Source: Myxocyprinus asiaticus
Lineage: Eukaryota > Chordata > Actinopteri > Cypriniformes > Catostomidae
Direction of reading: 5' to 3'
Assembly (NCBI RefSeq): GCF_019703515.2
Contig: NC_059385.1
Location: 35,661,001 to 35,725,000 of the forward strand
Length of the DNA stretch: 64,000 nucleotides
The translations under genes and the position numbers were made by a program. Under the pieces are notes generated by a model. It searched no databases, was not told the origin of the DNA, and saw only the letters and a program-made list of their open reading frames with translations. The number at the start of each line of letters is the position of its first letter. Within the stretch, counting starts at the first letter, position 1. Shown here in pieces: positions 1-10,784 of the stretch.

Positions 1-647
1 TAGATAAATAGATAAAAAGAATCAACAATTTGATAACCAAAATAATAACCAATTAATAAAAACAGATAAATAAACAAATAAAAAATGCAATATTCCATTT
101 AATTACAAACGGAGGTTACGCAATGCGCATGCGCGGCCAATACAAAATGAACGGATCACTCTCTGAGACTACTCATTCTTCTGAGTCACAAGAAGAACAG
201 ATTTGTTCAAAATGAATGAATGAACATGAACGACCCATCACTATCTCACATTATTAGCGTTTAAGCCGTCGAGGAGAATGGCTGGCTTGTTCCGTCTTCT
301 AAGAGAAGCAGCCGACCAACTGGAGAGTCTGAATTCTAGACCCTCTTCAGGTCTTCAGAACTAACTGAACACTTAGCATGAAATCCTGTAGATGGTAGAT
401 TACCAGTGGCTGAATTGCAGACTTGCGTTACTCATGGTTTAAAAGCAAAGGACATCGCGAGCATAATTCTTCATGATAATAAAAAACATGGAAATGCATG
501 CATTAACTGTGTACAGCAGGAGACTTAACCCTGCTCCTGGAGAGCCACCTTGAGACATGTTTATCTGCAGAGCCAATGTGTTGTTTTAATGGGATTATAT
601 AGTGTTTCCCTCTAAGTATACATTTCAAATGTATACTTTTCTAAATG
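1..647. other. AT-rich noncoding left edge
   Basis: No gene is seen here. The first ~105 bases are AT-rich (ATAAATA-type runs) and match, in reverse complement, the stretch at about 24,820-24,915. The rest is unique-looking noncoding DNA. Confidence 0.6.
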
Positions 648-884
648 TTGCTTAAAGGCGGAAACATACTTCACGAACATACGCAGACACGAGCGCTTGG
701 CCAACGCGTGGTCCTGTTGTACATACATTATGTGCGCTCTTGCGTTGCTCTGGCAGTTACAAACCTCAGACCACAAGAGGGCAATAGATTTTTTGCCGTA
801 ACCACGAAACCGGTGCTGCGTACCAAACCACGAAAATACTGCCTTCGGAGGCAGGATGAAAATAAGGTGCTCTTTGAGGTAAGC

Positions 885-1680
885 ATGGCAAAGAAGTCAA
901 AATCCTCAGACTCTGGAGACATTAAAAGACACTTACGTGCTCAAGCTGAGGCCTCTGGCGGCCCTGCGAGCAAGGGACTCGATTTGGGAAGCACGTCAGG
1001 AGAAGAAATCCAGCATCAACTGTCCAACATCTCGGTGATGCTGACGAAGGTTGTTGCTGACTTGGAGGATCTCGCTGTAATATGTCGATCGTTTACGGCG
1101 ATGGAAACAAAATTCTCTGAGTTGGTCACAAGAGTGGCAGATGTTGAGAAACGAATCGATTATCTGGAGTCATCGGAAAGGGAATTATCCGCTAATCTGC
1201 CCGTGTCCAAAACAGACTTGGAATACATTTTGGAAAAACTGGAAGATCTCGAAAATAGGAACCGAAGGAACAATATATGGATTGTTGGAATTCCTGAGCA
1301 TGAAGAGGGCAGAGATATGGTGAAATTCCTGGACGAGCTCTTCACGAATCTGCTCGACATAACAGGCCATAAACTGGAAATCGAGCGAGCTCACAGGGTT
1401 CCGGCATGGAGATCGGCTGAGGGAGACAGGCCCGATCAATTCTGGCCAAATTTCTGAGATCGTCCAATAAAGATCTTGTGTTACGCGAGGTGAGGAGCAA
1501 AGGAAAACTTTCTAGAAATATTTTCTTGTTCCTGGATTTTGCGAATTCGATAAGAGAGAAACGCGATCAGAAACTCTTACATCAACAGAAGATCGCTTTT
1601 GCACTGATGTTTCCGGCCAAACTGAGAATAGACACCAAGGACAGTAGCAAAGTATTTTTATGCCCCAAAAAGGCAGACGA
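885..1680 (+). pseudogene. L1-like LINE ORF1 fragment (copy A, plus half)
   Basis: The reading begins at the ATG at 885 (MAKKSKSSDSGD...). It has a Ser/Lys/Asp-rich head, then a coiled coil with the VADVEKRIDYLESSERELSA heptads, then a block resembling the L1 ORF1p RNA-binding domain (LENRNRRNNIWIVGIPE, HKLEIERAHRVP). Such proteins trimerise and coat LINE RNA; that is family knowledge. The frame breaks near 1,430 (GDRP then DQFWPNF and a stop) and resumes at about 1,478 (LREVRSKGKLS). At about 1,680 it joins antisense ORF2 sequence abruptly. It is dead, and the same ORF1 recurs at 3,808-4,464, 9,411-10,138, 16,129-16,628 and 63,563 onward. Confidence 0.8.
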
Positions 1681-1683
1681 TAG

Positions 1684-2734
1684 AATATATTTCAATTGGG
1701 TCAATTCCCTGAGGCCATCAGATGACATTCGGCGCTTCAGCTCTGCCTCGGCACTTTTAATATTCCCTTCCAACTCCAAGAGTTCACATGCTTTGGATTT
1801 TTTGGTGAATGATGCATACTGTATGATCCAGCCCCTAAGAACCGCCTTAAGTGCCTCCCAAGCCACACCCACAAAGGATACTGAGGACCAGTTGGTCTCC
1901 ATATAAACATTGATTTCAGTCTTTAACATTTGTTGGAAATCAGGATTTTGCAAAAGGGACACATTAAGGCACCAACTATAAGATTTATTTTTCTCTATAT
2001 GTGGCATCACCTCTAAACTCACCAAAGCATGATCTGTGACTAAGATATTTCCAATTGAGCAATCAACAACAGATGAAATGAGGGATTTGGATATAATAAA
2101 AAAAAATCTATTCTAGAATAAATCTTATGGACTGATGAAAAAAATGTATAGTCCCTACCAGATGGGTTCAAAAGTCTCCAAATATCTGCAAGACCAAGAT
2201 TTTTACACATCCTGTGAAGCATCAGTGTTGTTCTAGGGGGCTTGCACACTTTTGCTTCACTATGATCAAGGACTGAATCCATCAAAAGATTAAAGTCTCC
2301 TCCCAATATTATATCATGAGGGGTGCCAGCGGCTTGCAACATCCCTTCAAGATCTATAAAAAAGCCCTGATCATCAGCGTTAGGTGCGTAAATATTAGCC
2401 AAAATCAACCTTTGCCCTTGAATTTCAACTAACACAATAATTACTCTTCCTAATTTATCTTTAATCTGTTTGAGAAATTTGAATTGTAGATGTTTATTTA
2501 CCAATATAATGACTCCCTTGCTCTTACTTGAGCCAGTACTAAAGAAAACATGTCCACCCCATATCTTCCCAAATTTTTCAGTTTCCTGTGGGAGAGATGT
2601 GTTTCTTGAAGAAACACTATATCACATTTCTTACGTTTAAGAAAAGAAATAACCTTCCTACTTTTTATGGGGTGCCCCAACCCATTTACATTCCATGTGG
2701 AGAGAGACAGTACACTCATATTAACATTTGACAT
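1684..2734 (-). pseudogene. L1-like LINE ORF2, endonuclease part (copy A, minus half)
   Basis: Reading leftward from 2,734, the product opens with LSLSTWNVNGLGHPIKSRK and FLQETHLS, the N-terminal motifs of the APE-type endonuclease of non-LTR retrotransposons. GGDFNLLMDSVLDHS and the YSRIDFF block follow (pieces 2,734-2,498 and 2,504-2,040). The next piece (to about 1,684) is the linker before the reverse transcriptase. Frameshifts separate the pieces, and ORF2 stops at the junction with the plus-strand ORF1, so the whole reverse transcriptase is missing. The endonuclease nicks target DNA to prime reverse transcription (family knowledge). The copy cannot be active. Confidence 0.8.
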
Positions 2735-3807
2735 ATTGATATTGTAGAAAAAATAAATTGTGTGTCAAAAACTAAATTATACAGACCACATTCCCCATTA
2801 GTGAAACAATCAACCCCGAACATCTCCCCGAACAAAACAAACAGAAAAAAGAAAAACGTGCGCATTAACCCCGTGCACGAAAGTGCCAACCAGCGACAAT
2901 CCCTTTAAACTCAAAAGGTCCATGAACGCCCACGAGTCCCCATGACAACTTTGCCATCGGATTGCTCAATTTTGCCTCACAAATTTGTGAGGCAAAATTA
3001 CATAACAGAAAATACTTTGTAAAATAAACCCAGTCAATAGGAAGAATGAACACAAAGAATGTGTAGATTCATTTACAGAACTGTCTCAAAGGTGTGATCT
3101 TCCACAAAACAAATTTCAGCTGATATAAAACCATTCAGATTCCTCGGACAGACAAACGAATATTCAGTGAGCCAGCTGTATGAGTTCAGCGGATGACGTA
3201 ATCATTCCAAAGTCTCGTAAAAAAACTCAACAAAACAAACTACAGCCAGCAGGAGGAATAAGTATGAAGAACGAACAGATTAATCCACAGCTGTTCCAAA
3301 GGAGTGTTATTCAATAGAACAAGCTCATGCCGCTAGGCTGAACCAATACAAAAAGAAACAAAACCGGCATCCCGGTTCCCCGTATGATCGAGTCAATTCA
3401 CTCAGAGTCTGCATAAAAGTATATTCCATGACTTACATAATCCGTCGACTTCATAAATTACATCCTTTGTGTGAGCTGCATGTAGATATTTTGCGGTCAT
3501 CCATAGTGTCTACTCTCAATCTGTCCAGGAACTTCAATGCAAAAGTAATCTTTCATCAATGCAAAAGTTTCTTTAAGGAAAAGTGTTATTCACAAAACAA
3601 GCTCCAGCCGCTCGGCGGAGCCAACGCAAAAACCCCAAAATGTCGCCCAGCTTCCTCAAGAGTTAGGTACAGTGAGTCAGGCCCACTCACATGAGAAACA
3701 TCCAATGGTTTACTCAGTCATTGATTCTATAAAAGACATTGCCAGATTTGGACATGTAAATACTTTGCGACCAACCATCGTTTCTATTCTCAGTTTGGCA
3801 GGAAACA
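2735..3807 (-). repeat. L1 ORF1-ORF2 spacer with a degenerate internal repeat
   Basis: This noncoding kilobase separates ORF1 and ORF2 in copy A. The motif CACAAAACAAGCTCCAGCCG, with variants, returns at about 3,105, 3,228, 3,315 and 3,590, usually with a GTGTTATTC-like word before it and a CTTCCTCGGACAG-like word after it. The same motif occurs in the spacers of the other copies (about 9,089, 9,173, 14,045, 14,166 and 15,998). The spacer therefore looks built from degenerate tandem units of one to a few hundred bases. Confidence 0.55.
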
Positions 3808-4464
3808 TTAGAGCAAACCAGATCTTTTTCTGATGTAAGAGTTTCTTACATTCCTGAACCGATCGCGTTTCTCTCTTGTCGAGCTCGCAAAGTCCGGGAA
3901 CAAGAAAATATTATGGTTCTTCCAAGAAAGCTTCCCTTTGCTCCTCGTCTGGCACAACATAAGATTTTTATCGAATGATCCCAGAAATCTGGCCAGAATC
4001 GATCGGGGCCTATCTCCCTCAGCAGATCTCCGAGCCGGCACTCTGTGAGCTCGCTCGATTTCCAGCTTGTGGCCTGTTATGTCGAGCAGACTCGGGAAAA
4101 ACTCGTCTAGGAATTTCACCATATCTCTGCCCCCCTCAATTCCAATAATTCGAACATTACTCCTGCGGCTTCTATTTTCAAGATCTTCAAGCTTTTCAAG
4201 GAGATGTTCCAGATCAACTTTTGTCACGGGCGGATTAGCGGTTAATTCCCTCTCCGAAGATTCCAAAAAATCGATTCGTTTTTCAACATCAGTCACTCTT
4301 ATACCTAACATGGAGAATTTTATTTCTATCGCCGTGATCGATCGACGTATTACAGCGAGATCCTCCAATTCAGCAAGAATCTTCGTCAGCATCACCGACA
4401 TGTTGGACAACTGACGCTGGATTCCTTCTCCCGTCGCACCATCCAAATCGAGTCCCTGGTCTGT
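3808..4464 (-). pseudogene. L1-like LINE ORF1 fragment (copy A, minus half)
   Basis: The 212-residue open stretch reading leftward from 4,446 holds the coiled coil (VEKRIDFLESSERELTAN), the basic block ENRSRRSNVRIIGI and the HKLEIERAHRVPARRSAEGD signature. It is the same protein as the plus-strand fragment at 885-1,680. It lacks the usual N-terminal head, being cut at about 4,464 where Harbinger-like terminal sequence begins. On the minus strand it continues through the spacer into the ORF2 endonuclease, so this half keeps normal L1 order. Confidence 0.8.
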
Positions 4465-4763
4465 AGGTCTGGGAGAGACAGAGAAGAAACAGGTTTGTTT
4501 TAATGGACTGGGGACAAAAAGTAGTACATATTTTTCCGAAAAGATTCAACTCAAATTGCTGCCCGAGTCCGCCTTGACAGTTGTTGATTGAAAGAAGAAA
4601 ATCTGCTCTAGCACCCCTTGCGGCAACGTTGGGAATGCAGCATGCACTTGCGTTGTGTTGAATTAAGCGCTGACACGTTTCACAACGCAATGCTGCGTGA
4701 AATCGAGCTTGCATAGCAAGGTGTGTCTGCGTTCACGTACTTGCGTAGTGTGTGTTTGGGCCT

Positions 4764-5298
4764 TAAAGGTGCACTTGTTTTTGTTTTTTTCTGTTGCGCT
4801 GGTCAATATTGCAGCATGCTTGGACTTACACTGACACCTAGTGGTGTGGATGCAGCATCTTTCAAACAATAGTTTTCAGTTACTGATGTCTTTGTAGAAA
4901 TTCACTGATTTTATCCAGTAAATGCAGCCATCAGTAGATATATTCATACTGTATGTGATAAACTTATTATATGCAACACATTAGTATATTATATATTACA
5001 GAGTATGTTAGAACCTTTATTCTTTTATTGCCCTTTTGGATTGACTTTAAATGGACATGACAAAAAGATTTGACAAAACCTTAAAATTTGAACCATTTGA
5101 CATTCTACTTTGTCTTTAAAGACCATATTTGTCTAAAAATGAAAACTAAATCCTTAATCTTTTAATAATTTTAGCAAAATTTTACATCCACAAAGCAAGA
5201 GAAAGCATTCATATACTGCCTTTTGTAATACTGATCTTTTTTGTAATGAACATTTTTTATTAATTCTTACAATAATAAAGAAAAGCAAAACTATACTG

Positions 5299-5300
<2 letters not shown>
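4764..5300. other. Noncoding, AT-rich
   Basis: No gene or recognisable element is seen. Short open stretches are chance readings. Confidence 0.6.
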
Positions 5301-5302
<2 letters not shown>

Positions 5303-5372
<70 letters not shown>

Positions 5373-5437
5373 CAACAAACATCCCCGTGGTCACACATGA
5401 GTAAATATACAGAAAAAAGCAAACAAACAAACACACA

Positions 5438-5509
<72 letters not shown>
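5303..5509. repeat. Two (TA)n microsatellites
   Basis: Pure TA tracts run about 5,303-5,368 and 5,441-5,509, separated by a CA-rich spacer. They mark the 3' side of L1 copy C. Confidence 0.95.
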
Positions 5510-5510
<1 letters not shown>

Positions 5511-5520
5511 TCAATTAAAA

Positions 5521-5995
5521 CTATACTACCCCACCACGAGAGTCCTCCAAAAACTCTAAATAATTGCCCCATTTCCTGACAAACAAATCTAAGTTACCCC
5601 GTCTTCCAAATGACACCTCTTCAAAAGCTGCCACCCTCCCCATCTCCATGCACCACTCCCGAAATGGGGACGCACCAGCTGAACTCCAACCCCTCAAAAT
5701 AATCTGCCTGGCGATCATCACATCTTTATGTGACTATTCCACACATCGATGACTGCCCCATCACCCAAAACACAGAGTCTGGGGCAAAACAAAACCCGAG
5801 TGCCCACCACGTCACCCACAAAACTCTGAACCTTCAACCAGAATTCCTGGATCTCAATACACCACCAAAAAACATGGGCCGTGTCTCCATCCTCCGACTG
5901 GCATCGCCAGAAGGTGGGTGTGTCTTTAATACCAAGCCTATACAATCTAGAGAGGGTCCAATAAAATCTATGTAAAATCTTGAATTGCATAAGGC
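5521..5995 (-). pseudogene. L1-like LINE ORF2, C-terminal end (copy C)
   Basis: Reading leftward from about 5,990, the sequence encodes MQFKILHRFYWTLSRLYRLG, then DTPTFWRC and DGDTAHVFWWC. This is the cysteine-containing tail of L1-type ORF2. The equivalent in copy B lies near 11,000-10,840 (MQFKILHRFYWTTSNLYRLG). Here the tail is cut off from the rest of ORF2 (7,125-8,967) by about 1.1 kb of unrelated sequence. Confidence 0.75.
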
Positions 5996-6678
5996 TGTAG
6001 GTGCTACTGGTTGTTTAAATCAGTTTTACTATCAGAAATAATCAATAATTAATTGTTATTAATTATGGAATAATCAAATAACAATTAAATAATTAAATAG
6101 TAATTAAATAGACTTTAACTCATTAAATTCTATCCTTGGGGCACCACTCTTTGAAAAGAGAAAAATGATAGCAAGTTACTGATTGAGTCTCATAAAACAA
6201 AATCTACCCTCTAGGTTGAGTATCTAAATTGTTAATCAAAATAATCAAAAAGGGGAAAAACTAGTTAAATTATTGATATACAAATCTAATAGTAATCTAG
6301 TTACAGTTAGTTTCTAACACCAATAAAATAACAGTACTCTGAGGTAACTTGGGAGTTCTTCACGTGGCAGAGGTTGGCTTCAACACAATATTCAAACAAA
6401 AACAAACAGGAGTACTTATTATAATATAACAAGATTTATTATAATCAAGCAGTAGTGAACACAGCCAATACTATCCGAATATAATCCAAGGAGATGGAGG
6501 GTTAAATCCAAAATGGAGCTGATACCACGTGAGGGTGGAAATGAGTGGACACACAAAGGAACTGACGAAACAGGCGGGAGAATTTGGTTTACCAGCCAGT
6601 GAACACAGCCAATACAATTGAATATAATCCAAAAATAAATCAAGGAAATCCTAAACTAACAGGGGAGCTATATGCTAG

Positions 6679-6743
<65 letters not shown>

Positions 6744-7124
6744 AGATGCGGTAACAAAGGAATCAAAATGGAGGATCAGGTTCAAAATGGAGGGTTAGAT
6801 CCAAATTGGAGCTGATACCACGTGAGGGTGGAAAAGAGCGGACACACAAAGGAACTGACGAAGCAGGCGGGAGAATTTGGTTCACCAGCCTAAGTCGAAC
6901 ACAAACCGCGGCGCCGCTCACTCAATGAATATCAGTGAGAGAGAGAGAATGAGAGCGAGAGAGAGAGGAAAAGTGCATGCAGTTTAATTAAGGGTAACCG
7001 CTCGTAACAGCGGGACTGAATTACTAGTTCAGATCACTCAACAAAACAAACGTAAACCCCAAAAGAAACTAAAAACAAATCTCCCAACTCGAAACAGCGA
7101 GCAGAGTTTAACATACAAATATAC
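5996..7124. mobile_element. Unidentified insertion inside L1 copy C
   Basis: This stretch interrupts ORF2 after the residues LYESGV and before MQFKILH, relative to copy B. It has no open frame of note. It contains a ~104-bp direct repeat (6,494-6,597 and 6,788-6,891, sharing GGAGCTGATACCACGTGAGG), a second repeated word (GTGAACACAGCCAATAC at about 6,452 and 6,599), a (TG)30 tract and a GA-rich tract near 6,933-6,966. It could be a decayed LTR or a nonautonomous element; I cannot name it. Confidence 0.5.
6681..6740. repeat. (TG)n microsatellite
   Basis: About 30 uninterrupted TG units lie between the two copies of the 104-bp direct repeat. Confidence 0.97.
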
Positions 7125-8967
7125 TCAAAACACTCCACTCTCATATAGGTCACCAAACGTATTAACCTCCCTCACAATCCACTCTGACCAGCAGAAAGGG
7201 GACTTATTAATGTGTAATTTTGGGTTCAGCCATATGCTCGAGGCAACATTTAAATAAATGTCAGAGTTAAACACTCTGGACACTTTTGTCCATAGCACGT
7301 GCAAATGGGAGATAATGGGGTGTAACTTAACTTCTCCGATTAGTTTGATAGAAAGGCTTTGCAATGGCGAAATAGGGGCAAGAACTTCCTGTGCAATACA
7401 AAACCAGGGAGGGGCTCTCTCAAGTGGAAGCAACCAATGAGCCAAATGTCTGAGACCGAATGCATAATAATAAAACAAAATCTTGGGTAGGCCTAGCCCA
7501 CCTTTGTCAATCGGCCTATGTAACTTACTGAAATGTAATCTGGGACAATTACCATTCCAAATTAAGGACTTTGCTATGCTATGCTATGCTACAATTTATT
7601 TTAATAACATTAACCTTCCCAATCATAGATAAATGTAATGAAGCCCACCTGCCCACATCACTCGAAAACCTTTTTATTAAGGGGTCAAAATTAACTAACT
7701 AAATCAGACAAATTTGCTGGGAACAAAATGCCCAAATACTTAATGCCCTGTTTGGGCCACTGGACGTTGCCCAGCTGAAAAGCCATTACTGGGCAGTACG
7801 CTGTTAGAGCCAAAGCTTCTGAAACCAATTGACTCTGTATCCTGAGAACTTAGAAAAGGAATTAATAATTCTGTGGAGGCAAGGCATAGATCTAGAAGGG
7901 TCGGAGACGAATAATAAAATATCATCTGCATAAAGCAAAAGCTTATGCGCCACACCTCCTGCCATCACCCCTGGAAAATCAACCTCCTTTCTTATCGCGG
8001 CTGCTAATGGTTCCAGGGCAAGACAGAACAATAATGGAGAAAGAGGGCAACCCTGCCTGGTGCCCCTATCCAGAGTAAAATAATCTGAAATTAACCCATT
8101 TGTTTGCACCGCTGCTACAGGGTGTCTATAAAGTAACTTAATCCAACCAATAAATGTATTCCCGAACCCATACCTTTCCAAAATCTTAAAAAGATAATCC
8201 CATTCTACCATATCAAATGTCTTTTCGGCGTCAAGAGAGATGGCAGCAACCGGAGATTGATCATTCGCTATTGACCACATGATATTGATGAGACAACTAA
8301 TATTATCAGAAGAACTATGGCCTCGAATAAACCCCACCTGATCTATATGTATAAGTGATGTCATAACTTTACTTAATCTATTAGCCAGAATTTTGGACAA
8401 AATTTTTACATCTAACTGGATCAGGGAAATTGGGCGGTAACTTTTATACTCGCTTGGATCTTTGTCCTTTTTTAGAATCAGACTGATCCGGGCTTGTGTC
8501 ATGGTTGGCGGAAGCTTTCCATTCTTTAATGAATCAGTATAAACTTCAAACAAAAGTGGAGCCAGTTCTGTAGCATAAGATTTGAAAAACTCAGCGGCAA
8601 AGCCATCAGGCCCCGGAGCCTTGCCTGTAGGCAAGGCTTTAATTACCTCAACAAGCTCCTCCAATGTTATCTCAGAATCAAGAGAATTTTTTTGCTCAGT
8701 CGTCAGTTTTGGGAGATCTAATGGTTCCACAAAGTTCCTAATATCTTCATCAGTGGATGAAGATGTGGAACCATAGAGATCAAGATAGAACTCTTTAAAG
8801 GCATTATTAATATCAATAGCCGAGGTAAATATTTCACCACAAGCAGATTTCACTGAGGGAATGATAGAAAAAGACTCTCTCTGCATTATATATCTAGCCA
8901 AAGGTTTTCCTGCTTTATCACCCGACTCAAAGTATGACTGTCTTGCCCTGAATAACCAAAACTCCAC
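7125..8967 (-). pseudogene. L1-like LINE ORF2, reverse transcriptase part (copy C)
   Basis: The 387-residue stretch reading leftward from 8,967 is a non-LTR reverse transcriptase: WLFRARQSYFESGDKAGK, GKAPGPDGFAAEFFKS, SYRPISLI, VGFIRGHSSSDNI, RGTRQGCPLSPLLF and the catalytic LLYADDILLF. Pieces at 7,955-7,740 and 7,478-7,125 continue it after frameshifts. The reverse transcriptase copies LINE RNA at a nicked target (family knowledge). The endonuclease half is missing: at 8,967 the frame passes directly into ORF1-ORF2 spacer sequence. This is the best-kept reverse transcriptase in the window, but the copy is dead. Confidence 0.85.
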
Positions 8968-9410
8968 TAGAAGGGGCTGTTCAGAGGGCTTCGGGCAGTC
9001 AAATTAATGTTCAGTAAGCTGGCCCATTCGGCCAATGCATGAGTGCAACAAAAGGCCCAAACACTCCAATGTCCTGCAAGAGATATTCCACAAAACAAAC
9101 TTCAGGCCACAGGAGGCATTAAGCACCAAAAACATGCAGATTTATCCAAAAGCTGTCCTGAAGAAATGATATTACACAAAACAAACTCCAGCCGCTAGGC
9201 AGAACCAGCACAAAAAGAGATGGAAAAAAGGTGCCTAACTTCCTCGGACAGTCAAGTGAATGTTCAGTGAGTCAGGTCTACTAAACAGCAACATGAAAGT
9301 CACCATTTGGCTTACTCACTCCAATGTTTTTATGAAGGACAGTGCTTGCTGTGGGTATGTAAATTCTCTATGTCCATCCTTAATATCTATTCTCAATTTG
9401 GCCAGGAACA
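8968..9410 (-). repeat. L1 ORF1-ORF2 spacer (copy C)
   Basis: This is noncoding, with two copies of the CACAAAACAAACTYCAGSCC-type spacer motif (about 9,089 and 9,173). It is shorter than in copy A. The deletion that removed the endonuclease also removed part of this spacer. Confidence 0.55.
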
Positions 9411-10275
9411 TCAGTGCAAAAGCGACCTTTGATGTAAGAGTTTCTTGCATTCCTTGAATCGATCACGTTTCTCTCTTGTCGAATTTGCAAAGTCTGGGAA
9501 CAAGAAAATGCTGTGGTTCTTCCAAGAAAGCTTTCTTTTACTCCTTGCCTTGTCTAACACAAGATCTTTATCGGATGATCTCAGAAATTTGTCCAGAATT
9601 GATGGGGGCATGTCTCCCTCAGCGGATCTCTGAGCTGGGACTCTGTGAGCTCGCTCGATTTCCAGCTTGTGGCCTGTTATGTCGAGCAGACTCGGGATGA
9701 GCTCGTTTAGGAATTTTACCATATCTCTGCCTTCCTCATGCTCAGTAAGACGTTGTTTCGTCAATTACAATTCTCCAAATCCTCCAGTTTTTCCCAAATG
9801 TACTGCAAATCCACTTTGGTCGCTAGTGGATTAGTAGCTAATTCCCTCTCCGATGACTCCAGATAATTGATCCGTTTCTTGACGTACCCGATTCTTGTAA
9901 ACAACTCAGTGAATTTGGACTCCATGGCCGTAATCGATTGACATATTACAGCAAGATCCTCCAAGTCTGCTACGACCTTCGTCAGCATCACTGACATGCT
10001 GGACAGTTGCCGCTGGATTTCTCCCGCTGCACTGTCCAAACTGAGTCCCTGGTTTGCGGCCTTGTCTGGGGTATCAGCTTGAGCACGTAAGTATCTTTTA
10101 ATGTCTCCAGAGCCCAAGGATTTTGAATTCTTTGACATATTGTCTTCATAGAACAGTTAAAACTCAGGGTGTATCGAATGTCACCAGTTTATGACACAAA
10201 TAGTAATAAAAGTAGCAAAGTGCGCAGAGCTCGCCATTCTCACGTCCGACCCTCACACGGCGCCACCGGAACCCC
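9411..10275 (-). pseudogene. L1-like LINE ORF1 and 5' leader (copy C)
   Basis: The ATG at 10,138 begins MSKNSKSLGSGDIKRYLRAQ. The coiled-coil part (to 9,761) and the RNA-binding part (9,764-9,411, HEEGRDMVKFLNELIPSLLD) are in different frames, so there is a frameshift near 9,763. Upstream of the ATG (10,139-10,275) is the LINE leader; the same leader precedes the plus-strand copy at 63,420-63,562. Next to it is a MITE fragment. Confidence 0.8.
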
Positions 10276-10284
10276 TGTAATACT

Positions 10285-10540
10285 GATCTTAAGATGTACG
10301 TTGATTACCACAAAATACATTTTGACTCGTCCCTTGTGTATATATATAAAAAAAGAAGCAAAAATCTGTGTTACAGTGAGGCACTTACAATAGAAGTCAA
10401 TGTGGGCAATTTTTGGAGGGGTTAAAAGCAGAAATTTGAAGCTTATAATTGTATTAAATCACTCCTTTTGTCACTCCTGAATTCTTCTGTTAAAACATGT
10501 ATTATTTGATCTGTAAAGTTGTTTAACCCCTTCAGCCCTG
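10285..10540. mobile_element. Partial long-TIR MITE (family 1)
   Basis: It shares GTTACAGTGAGGCACTTACA and neighbouring words with the fuller copy at 47,005-47,570 and with pieces at 22,255-22,520 and 40,320-40,523. Only one arm is present. Confidence 0.7.
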
Positions 10541-10784
10541 AAGGTTTTTTTCTACTGAGTAAATCAGTTTTTACCCAGCTGATATTTACTCTTCTCCAGT
10601 ATTGAAATGAGTCTGAAAAAAAACTTTTTTGTCAACTCATATTTTTATTTGATTTTTTTAATGTCCATTACAATGGACGCCATGATTGAACAAACTTAAA
10701 ATGTCAAGAAGTCTAAATGAGGAATCCTTATGCTTTTATTGCAGTACTCATAAATGTGAATTAATCTTTTTTAAGATTAACATT
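10541..10784. other. Noncoding gap
   Basis: No gene is seen. This is AT-rich sequence between a MITE fragment and the 3' end of L1 copy B. Confidence 0.6.

Larger units (their letters stand above)
648..4763. mobile_element. Candidate PIF/Harbinger-like element with L1 pieces inside
   Basis: The left edge (GGCGGAAACATACTTCACG, from about 656) and the reverse complement of the right edge (GGCCCAAACACACACTACG, ending about 4,758) are diverged inverted copies of one ~110-base terminus rich in ACGCAAGTACG-type words. Both flanks are TTAAA-like. A related element lies at 43,588-43,990. Inside both ends is the same sub-terminal sequence (CCACAAGAGGGC on the left, GCACCCCTTGCGGC on the right). The interior is filled by L1 pieces in opposite orientations. 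I see no transposase. The superfamily is inferred from the terminus style only. Confidence 0.45.

Noticed and set aside
5154..5579. Open frames of alternating Tyr-Ile
   Set aside because: They are translations of TA microsatellites, not genes.
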